Assembly (NCBI GenBank): GCA_030765065.1
Contig: CM060983.1
Span: 45,072,067-45,136,066 of the forward strand
Reading direction: 5' to 3'
Origin: Deroplatys truncata
Lineage: Eukaryota; Arthropoda; Insecta; Mantodea; Mantidae
Length of the DNA: 64,000 bases
Part shown: piece after piece, positions 56,448 through 64,000 of the stretch
How the letters are laid out: each line of letters begins with the position of its first letter
Numbering within the stretch: position 1 is the first letter of the stretch
Made by a program: the position numbers and the translations under genes
The notes under the pieces: model-generated
The model's database searches: none
What the model was told of the DNA's origin: nothing
The model's input: only the letters and a program-made list of their open reading frames with translations

Positions 56448-57668
56448 CGACGGCAGTCCCAGAAGTACCCGGAGTATATACAGCGGTTGTTGTTTCAAAC
56501 AAATGACTATGGCAGAAAGTACCAACCTTATAAAGCTTAAGTTTGAAGTTTGACGATGCTACGTTGTTTAGTAATGGTTTGGCAACCATCAATAGTGAAC
56601 GCTCTCGGCGAATTGGTAAACATGGATAAAACTGACCATCGTTATGTGATACAATACTTTCATTTGAAAGGTGTTAATCCAACTAATATTAAAGCTGAGC
56701 TAGATTCTACTCTAGGGGAGTCTGCTCCTTCGTTTACAACAGTAAAATATTGGGTGGCAGAGTTTAAGCGAGGCCGAACGAGCTGCCAAGACAAACATCG
56801 CAGTGGTCAACCAAATGAGGTGACACGCTAGAAATTGTGAGCAAAATCCACAAAATGGTATTGGATGACCGTCGACTGAAAGTGCGCGAGCTAGCAGACG
56901 TCGTAGGTATTTCAAAAAGTGCTGTACATCGCACACTAACTGAACATTTAGACATGGGAAAGCTGTGCGCAGGATGGGTGCCGCGTTTACTCACAATGGA
57001 ACAAAAGATGCACCGTGAAGATGTTTCAGTAGAGTGTTTGGCGATGTTTCGCTGCAATAAAGCTGAGTTTTTGCGCCGATTCATAACCATAGATGAAACA
57101 TGGATCCATCACTTCACACCTGAGACGAAGGAACAGTCAAAACGGTGGACTGAAGGGGAGAATCGGCTCCAAAGAAGGCGAAGACAGTTCCATCTGCAGG
57201 CAAGGTCATGGCGTCAGTTTTTTTGTGATGCGCGTGGGATAATTTTCATTGATTATCTTCAAAAAGGAAAAGCAATCATGGCGAGTATTATGCTAACTTA
57301 TTGCAGCGTTTGAATGACGAAATCAAGCAAAAAACGGCCGCATTTACCGAAAAAGAAAGTTGTTTCATCAAGACAATGCACCAGTTCACACATCCATTAT
57401 CGCCATGGCCAAAATCAATGAATTGCTTCCTTATGCACCCTCTTCGCCGGGACTTAAACCCTCTGATATTTTCTGTTTCCAAAGTTAAAGAAATGGCTTG
57501 GTGGTAAAAGATTTGCCAACAGTGAAGAGGTGGAGTCTGCAGTTGGTGGTTATTTTGCTGAACTCGATGGTTCTAACTATAAACAGAGACTATGTAAAGA
57601 AATAAAGATGTTTTTTCCCAAAATGTTTGTTTTCTTTGTTAGGTCGGGTACTTCTGGGACAGTCCTCG
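56448..57668 (+). mobile_element. mariner element, copy C
   Basis: Ends GGCAGTCCCAGAAGTACC and, inverted, GGACTGTCCCAGAAGTACC. TA on both sides (56446-56447 and 57669-57670). 1221 bp, shortened by small deletions inside the transposase. Confidence 0.92.
56622..57605 (+). pseudogene. mariner transposase, frameshifted (copy C)
   Basis: MDKTDHRYVIQYFHLKGVNP opens the frame. A base lost near 56823 shifts it. The longest piece (56837-57313) runs from VLDDRRLKVRELADVVGISK through the first catalytic block IDETWIHHF, which is intact. Then another shift breaks it before DYLQKGKAI. The QDNAP block is legible at about 57365-57395, and the C-terminal part carries deletions ahead of the third Asp. Among the three related copies this has the best central region. 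Confidence 0.9.
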
Positions 57669-57849
57669 TAAATGGTGTGCAGGCTCTGACAAATGGGGCA
57701 CTCCATTCCTGAGCTTCAGGGAAAACAGTAGACGAACGTCCTCTTAACTCACCACAAACTTAGGAATCTATATAAGATACAGGTACTCTGGGATCATACA
57801 TTTATTTTTGCATATGTACATGCAACTGTCCAAATACATACTATACTGC

Positions 57850-57925
57850 CAATGCTGCCTCCAGTATGTAGAGAAAGTTACCCAAAATCCTATATCGATA
57901 TTTCATGAGAAATACACGTTTTGAA

Positions 57926-57959
<34 letters not shown>

Positions 57960-58450
57960 GTGAACACCGTAAGTGAGACATGTTTCAAACTTGTTATTTA
58001 AGTTCAGTATCTTCGATTATATGACACGAAGATTTTCAAGAAAATTTCCCCACTCCAAGCTGGTCTTTCCATGGAAAATGCTTCGTTATTTTTTATTTTC
58101 TTAAAAATGATTCTAACGATTTTGTTTGAAACGCCCGAAATATTCACATGAGGAATATAACGTATATCTTGAATTTTCTGTAAATTGCTTGCGAAGACTT
58201 CCTCCCTGAGCAAATGTTTATATAACTATTAAACCCGAAGAGTTAAATATTTCAGGGGGGGGGAAATGTAGAGCAGTTTAGAACGTGCAATTTGTGTTTA
58301 AACCACTTTTTGCTAGATTTAGACCTTAATGAGATATTCCCTGTTGCTAGGAATTTCCAGCATTTCAAGCTACACAATGTTCGTTCTTTTGTTTCTCACC
58401 AGGTTATGCAGAGTGCTCAAAGAATGTTTACATGTAGTGAGGTTTTTAAA
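57850..58450 (-). mobile_element. Family H element, older copy
   Basis: Reverse copy with a (GT)n tract at about 57926-57949, 'aaacttgttatttaagttca', and 'cttgaattttctgtaaattg'. Both ends are eroded. It lies tail to head with the copy at 58551. Confidence 0.5.
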
Positions 58451-58550
58451 AATTTATAGTACAAGCGTCCTATATGGTCCTATGTAGCTACAGCAAAATG
58501 TGCACTGAAGACATTTATCACGATTAAAAAGTTAAAAAAACAAAAAATAT

Positions 58551-59271
58551 ATGTCTTACATTCACATGACTTTTACTATCCACTATAGTTTATTGTTTTT
58601 ATATAACATCCACAAACTACTTATGCCGAATCGATGGTCGGATGTTTAAAAGCGTGTCGCTGTGCCTTGAAATGCCACATTCTTTCAATGATATTGCGAA
58701 AAATAATCTGAATAGTCGCAGCACTTCAAAACTGACAAAGTATTAAGACATTCAAACCTTTAATAACGTGTATCTAGGAAATGGCTAATGCCAATGTTAT
58801 TTGAAATGAATTGCATCTTTTAAAGAAATCTACATCCTTTGTGAAGCAAGTTTTTGTCTCTTATAGTTTACCAGTTGTGTAAAATTCCTTCCGAACAAAG
58901 CTGTTCCCAGAAATTTCCAGATAAAATTTGTCATGTAAACATTTTAAATATATGGTAACTTAAAACTGTTTAGAGCCATTTTTGAGAAAAGCAAAAATAT
59001 AGACAACTTTTGCACGTAAAGGATAGTTTGGGGCGGGGATTTCTTGAAAACTTTCGTGTCGTAACTTTGGAAAAACTGTGCTTGAAATTAATGCAAACTT
59101 TTGTTTTAAGTTATGGTGTATTAACACACATACAGGAAGGGGGGGGACCTTTCTAAAATGCCTTGTTTGCCGAATTCATGTGGCCTCAAAACATGAATTT
59201 CCGGCGAAATCTCGATATCAATGCAATACTTCCTCTACCTACTAAGCACGTGGTAGTTGATCGAGAAAGTA
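58551..59271 (+). mobile_element. Family H element, older copy
   Basis: From 'atgtcttacattcacatgac' to 'agttgatcgagaaagt'. The CA tract is reduced to 'acacacatac' (59124). A poly-G interruption ('ggaaggggggggac') replaces part of the tract region. Confidence 0.6.
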
Positions 59272-59274
59272 ATG

Positions 59275-60005
59275 TGATTGCAACGCTTCACCTCACAGGA
59301 CTGAGAAATATTGAACTTTACTTTCTAACTCTAATCCTATATAAGAACTCTGTTGCAGGACGGGTGTCGAACCGGGCAGGGCAAGCGGTCGATGCCGGGG
59401 GTTCCGTATCACCATGGCAACCGCATGCACCACCTTCCCTCCTCAACAAGTAGCTGCTATGCGCACACATACACACATCCTCATACATATTCAAGCATTT
59501 CAATAATTCCCCTGCGCTATTTAAATATAAGAAAAACAGAGGGTATCATTCGCCTTCATCATTTATACGCACACAACTCTGCATATTCAACTGTCCGCTC
59601 TGGCGGAGCAAAACATTGTTATTCCATTATGATACGCCATGCCTAACTTTGTGATACTCCATATGCAAGTCACACAATCCTTCAAAAAAACTCTGCTTTG
59701 TAACAAACTTTCTATGTCATGTATGCGCTGTTAATACTAGCACAACCTTCAACTCTGTTTGCGTTATTACGTTAAATGCTGAGATTCTTCACTATGTCTC
59801 TCCCCTTTTCTCATTCTACCTCTTCTATCTCTCTTCCTCACTTTTTCACTCTCTGCTTCATTACCCTCACCACTCCTACTATTCTAGTAATTGTTAGTGT
59901 TATATATAATTCTCACTATTTTATGTGCAATTTACTTGACGTGATTGTTTCCAAAACCGATATTAAAACTTTCTTCTGGTTCGTTGAAATTCTTTATATC
60001 TCTTG
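59275..60005. other. Unassigned interval with a C/T-rich, G-poor stretch
   Basis: 59340-59480 is GC-rich with overlapping frames of 96 and 97 codons and no motif. 59780-59890 is dominated by C and T, like 37005-37420, and likewise lies just upstream of or inside H sequence. Confidence 0.45.
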
Positions 60006-60009
60006 ACTA

Positions 60010-60300
60010 CTATCATTTATTTTTATGTAGCTTCTACAAACCATTCTTACAAAAGTTTTTTCCCCCCATATCTACTTCATTGTTAATCAAGATGAGTGTT
60101 TGAAATAGTTAATAGCATATTCCTTGTAGGCACAAGATGGATAGCTATGAGATGGGTTTGAAATTCCACACTCCTTGCACGACATCGTGAGAAACAACTG
60201 AATGGTGACAGTACTTCAAAAAACGAAAAAGCATTGAAAAAAATAATATAATGTCACACAACTTATCTATGCAAGATATTCTTACTACAGCTTATTACTT
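60010..60300 (+). repeat. Family H 5' part, older
   Basis: 'actactatcatttatttttatg' region, then 'ttcattgttaatcaagatga' and 'atcgtgagaaacaactgaat', which match the older subgroup at 35097 and 61220. It is cut by the young reverse copy at 60304. Confidence 0.5.
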
Positions 60301-60303
60301 TTT

Positions 60304-60439
60304 ACTTTCTCTACTACGTATAGTAAGTACGGGAAGTATTCTATTCCACCCAAAAATTCGGTACCGAGATTTCACCGAAAATATATGTTTTGAGACCCCG
60401 GAATCCAAAAAAAGCATTTTTGGAAACGTGTCCTTGTGT

Positions 60440-60504
<65 letters not shown>

Positions 60505-61208
60505 CAGCATAACTCAGAAACGAACAGTCGGATAAACACCAAACTTCCAGAGATGCGACACGAAAATTTTCAAGGAAATCCCCCCACCCCAGATTACCCT
60601 TTACATGGAACATTTTTCGAAAATTTTAATTTTCTCAAAAATGGCTTTAACAATTTTGATTAAAATATCATATGTTTAAGATATTTTCATGACAAATAAA
60701 ATGTATATCTCGAATTTTCTGGGAATGTCTCCAAAAGTATTCTTCATTGTGAACGACTTTTGCATAACTGGTAAACCATAAGAAATAGACAAAATTTTGC
60801 TACACAAAAAATGTAGATCGCGTTAAAATACACAATTTATGTCACATTGATTTTTTTTTTTTTTTTTTTTTGAGTGAACCATTTTCGAGATATTGCTTGT
60901 TATTTCCTTTAATTTCTCAATAGTTATTTTCTCAAATGGGAATTCGTTATTCATTGTTTTGTCTTGTATATGCAAAGAGAATGGCGCTGCACCTAGCAAC
61001 CAGCTATTAAGAGATATGTATATGCTTAAAGGTTACTGTTTTTCTATATTGCCTTTGTAAATATATATTCCCCTTACATCTACAAGAAACTTAGCAATAA
61101 GAGTCTGCAAATGTTTGTCTCGATTAACATGAAGTAGATGGAGAATAAGCGTTTGTAAAAATAGTTTGTACAAGAGTAGAGAAAGTCATCCGAGTGTAAC
61201 ACATCAGA
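60304..61208 (-). mobile_element. Family H element, full length, with expanded (GT)n
   Basis: 905 bases with both ends clean. The microsatellite at about 60434-60502 is the longest in the family. A short deletion removes 'ggtatttaggttcagtatct' after 'caccaaact'. It shares the subgroup segment 'cctagcaaccagctattaag' with 49291-50179. A poly-T run lies at about 60850-60872. Confidence 0.85.
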
Positions 61209-61219
61209 TTTTTTTTCTA

Positions 61220-61992
61220 TATAGTACCTACATTTTAATCCAAATAAACCCTTGCAGAAATAGCTGCATTACACATTCGTTATAAATACAAAGTGAACAG
61301 CGATATACAAATGTTTAAGATCTGGGCGCCATATGCTGGTCCTAAAATTCCACTGTTTTATGTAATCGCGAGAAACAACTGAATGTTGACAGGACTTTAA
61401 GAGAATGGCCAAGAAATGAACAATTCGAACCTTTAATAACGAATATCTAAAAATAATGGTTTATGCCACAAAAAATATTTAAAATAAGCTGTATGTTTTA
61501 AAGATATCCACATTTTTTGTGTAGTACGTTTTCGTCTATCGCTTAACGTTTACCAGTGATATAAGATTATACAAAGTTCTTCCGAATGAAGTGGACTTCA
61601 CTAGCTATTCCAGAAGATTCAAGATATACATTTTATTTGTCATTTAATATTTTTAATATATGGTATTTTAATCAAAATCATTACAGCCATTTTTAGAAAA
61701 TAAAAAAATTCGAAAAATGTTCCCTGTAAAGGTTAGTTTGGGGTGAAGGGATTTTCCTGAAAATCTTCGTATCGTATATTTGGAAGGTACTGAACCTAAA
61801 TACCAAGTGTGGTATTTATTCGACTTTTCCTTTTTGAGCTATGTAGTTCACAGTCACACACTAACAAGAACCTTTTTCTAAAAATGCTTTTTTGGATTCA
61901 ATGTGCCTCAAAACATGTATTTCCGGTGAAATTTCGGTATACAATTTTTGGGTGAAATGCAACACCTCTATATGTACGTGATAGAGAATGTA
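61220..61992 (+). mobile_element. Family H element, older copy
   Basis: Lacks the TCTGATG start. It contains 'gcattacacattcgttataa', 'aaataccaagtgtggtattt' and 'acatgtatttccggtgaaat', and ends 'gtgatagagaatgt'. It sits directly after the reverse copy's T run. Confidence 0.55.
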
Positions 61993-61994
61993 AT

Positions 61995-62495
61995 TCGAGC
62001 CAATAACGGTATCTCGGAAATAGCTAATGCCACAAAGATGTTATTGCAAATAAATTGCGTTTTAAAAAGAGTTACATTTTTGTATAATAAATGTTTATCT
62101 CTTAAGTTTACCATTTCTAAAAAATAAATTCAGAATGAAAAGAACTTCACAGGCAAGACACAGAAAATTCAAGATAAAGCTTGTTATTAGTCATATAAAT
62201 AATTTAAACATATGTTATTTTAGTCAAAATTGTTGTTATTTTTCAGCAAATCGAAAATATCGAGATTTTTTTCCATGTAAAGTGTAGTTTTGGAATGGTG
62301 AGATGTTCTTGAAAATCTTCATGTCATATCCTTGGAAGAACTTTTCGTTTCTGAGTTACGTTGTTCACAGACTCACACTTGTGTACGATCGATAAATGCT
62401 TCTAGAATTGTTTTTAATTCACAGGACCTCGAAACACACTTCCTCTGAAATAGAATACCGTATTCCTCTAGCTATTAGGTAGGTGTTAAAAAGTG
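61995..62495 (+). repeat. Family H repeat, middle and 3' part, old
   Basis: Starts 'gccaataacggtatctcgga' in the middle of the element and runs to 'ggtaggtgttaaaaagt'. It follows the previous copy head to tail. Confidence 0.45.
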
Positions 62496-62626
62496 AAAAT
62501 TAAAACATGGGTATAAATAGTTTTAACACCACACAAACGTATATGCAGCTGTTCTTTATGCTTCTAAATACAGAATAAGATAATGTTGAATCCTTGTGTT
62601 ACTTAATTCCAACACACAAGAAAGAG

Positions 62627-62809
62627 TAGGGATGCCCAATCTTACAGACAGAGGGGACGAAGGGAGTTTCCCTTCCCACACATTTCCACTCCTGCTGCAA
62701 AGGACTGAAGCTTGATTGGTTTAGCTTGTCAATCTCTTCAAATATAGTAGGTGGGGTGAACTATGGACTTTGAACCTTAGCTCTTAAGAGAACAGGTTGG
62801 GCTTCACTG
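62627..62809. mobile_element. hAT-type MITE, copy 2
   Basis: 183 bp with ends TAGGGATGCCCAATC and, inverted, CAGTGAAGCCCAACC. It is flanked by a perfect 8-bp duplication agaaagag (62619-62626 and 62810-62817). It is collinear with copy 1 at 35500 ('attggtttagcttgtcaatc' shared), with a few extra bases near each end. Non-coding. Confidence 0.9.
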
Positions 62810-62817
62810 AGAAAGAG

Positions 62818-63010
62818 GAAAGCCTACCTCTGTGGTGGCGTGTCTGACGCACATTCACGAGGTCCGGAGTTCGAATCTCGGGTGGGAATCGTTACCCTAT
62901 AAGGTTTCTTCGCGGTTTTCCCGTATTGAAAAGTGAATGTTATGTAATTTTAAGCATCATTTCGCCCATTTCATTCATTTATCGTCCGAAGGAAAGAAAA
63001 AGGAGGAAGG
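62818..63010 (+). mobile_element. tRNA-headed SINE
   Basis: 'ctctgtggtggcgtgtctga' (A-box-like), B box 'gagttcgaatctc' at about 62868, then the core 'ttcgcggttttcccgtattg' and 'aagtgaatgttatg'. It lies immediately beside the MITE's target duplication. Confidence 0.6.
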
Positions 63011-63249
63011 GGTGATTGAGAAGAACGACTGGTATTTCGTTTGTTAGCTGTCTGTTTTGTTTATCTGTTACCGCGTTGCGATAGCTATACATGGATTTTC
63101 TTTCGCTCCTTCTCGATGAATATATAACACACGATGGGTAGCCTAAAACTGTGATGCTATATCACGTCTTTTCTTTGGTTAACTTTTCACGGTTATAATT
63201 TGAAAACTATTACATTTAAAACATTCGTACCATTAAGTATTTTTTCTCT

Positions 63250-63851
63250 CCAATGTGTCTGTGAAATACGATCCTGAAGTTCTAGTAGGCGAATTAGCGG
63301 ACACTCGTAACATACACGTACACTCGCTTCCGTTTATGCCAACACCGCAGCTTTGGGAAACACTCTACTGCTTTCACAGGTGGATGCGCGCGCCCGCCTT
63401 TTCGCGCATGCAGTGGCGTCCTGTTTTGCGTGTACAATTCTAGATTATTCATATATTAATATACAGGTTTGAGAATAACTTGAATCATCACTTATAATAG
63501 CCATGTTTTAATAAAAAAATGAATCAAAGTCTGTTTTCTTAAATATCTCCACGAACAAAAATATTTTTAATAACATAATGTAAAACTGAAATACATTATA
63601 ATTTTATTCTCAACGAGCACACATTTACTAGACATTTAATTATCTGTTCAATCTCCATTCTTGTACAATACCTGATTTGGCCGCTCAGGCATTGAACCAC
63701 TTAGGTGCTGGAAGAACTGCCTCTAAACGCAGATGTTCCCACATTTCATGACAGTGTTCGCAAAGAGCGACGAGTGATTCAGTGTACCCCGGCGGCTAAA
63801 TCAGGTATTGGACAATTATAGAGATTGGGCAGATTATTAAAATAATGTCTA
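63250..63851 (+). repeat. Foldback element FB2 (arms plus centre)
   Basis: Matches FB1 arms. In this copy the centre is intact: 'gttcccacatttcatgacag' joins the two arms, giving the uninterrupted site for the insertion in FB1. The inverted partner words are 'aatacctgatttggccgctc' (63689) and 'gcggctaaatcaggtattgg' (63791). The right arm breaks off at 63851, where LTR-A begins. Confidence 0.7.
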
Positions 63852-63854
63852 CTG

Positions 63855-64000
63855 TGAGGCAGTATTTTTAACACTTAAATGGTTTCAATCTAATTATATG
63901 ATATATAAATTCAATATATGAATATGTGTATGTAACAATATATAAAAAGTGTATATTACAGTCATTGTATATGTTTATATTATTGTATACATGTTCAATA
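63855..64000 (+). mobile_element. LTR-A copy 2, cut by the window end
   Basis: TGAGGCAGTATTTTTAACAC and the following ~145 bases match 20029-20175 in the same orientation. A ~25-base stretch present in copy 1 ('caataacagcccgccttgaa') is largely missing here. It interrupts the right arm of FB2. The rest lies outside the window. Confidence 0.6.

Noticed and set aside
60251-60663. Frames with long Val-Cys or His-Thr runs
   Set aside because: They are translations of the (GT)n/(CA)n tract in a family H copy.

Overview
The window is AT-rich eukaryotic nuclear DNA, almost certainly from an insect with a large repeat-laden genome. Degraded mariner transposases, insect-type LINE RNase H tails and tRNA-derived SINEs dominate it. 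A cockroach, termite, stick insect or other polyneopteran fits best, but this is an inference from the transposon types and I could not test it. I see no intact host protein-coding gene. The longest open frames are under 160 codons, and nearly all recognisable ones are broken transposon proteins. The only host-gene hint is a TATA box followed by a short exon-like stretch and a splice donor (10451-10549).

The commonest component is an unnamed repeat, called family H here. Full copies are about 830-900 bp, and at least 30 copies or fragments cover roughly a quarter of the window on both strands. In its + orientation a copy starts TCTGATGTGTTACACTCACATGA and ends in a short hairpin (TACTATACGTAGTA) followed by GAGAAAGT. 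It has subterminal inverted repeats (ACTTTCTCTACT / AGTAGAGAAAGT), a (CA)n microsatellite, and A/T runs at its borders. The plan resembles non-autonomous Helentron (DINE-1/HINE-like) elements.

Layout. 1-3.5 kb: a foldback element split by a solo-LTR-like insertion. 6-6.6 kb: SINE and a GC-rich repeat. 6.7-10.2 kb: tandem H copies, the second carrying a Tc1/mariner-like deletion derivative that itself carries a mariner. 10.4-11.7 kb: possible promoter and exon. 11.7-12.6 kb: SINE and mariner relic. 12.7-15.5 kb: H copies. 15.5-17.5 kb: LINE tail, SINE, pogo/Tigger-like element, second SINE. 18-19.3 kb: local duplication and SINE. 20-21 kb: LTR plus primer-binding site. 21.8-23.1 kb: mariner relic and SINE. 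24-25.7 kb: H copies forming a large inverted repeat. 28.7-29.4 kb: LINE tail on the minus strand. 30.4-39.2 kb: H copies, one split by an LTR-like block and one by a hAT MITE. 40.6 kb: LINE endonuclease fragment. 42.8-46.2 kb: LINE tail carrying two different mariners. 47-52.7 kb: LTR-like block, H copies and a dispersed repeat pair. 53 kb: DDE transposase relic. 54-57.7 kb: SINEs and a third mariner. 57.8-62.8 kb: H copies and a second hAT MITE. 62.8-64 kb: SINE, second foldback copy, second copy of the 20-kb LTR.

No operon or pathway can be read here. What the window records is the order of insertion, because nested elements with target-site duplications show which came first. Unlisted intervals are AT-rich sequence in which I recognised nothing.
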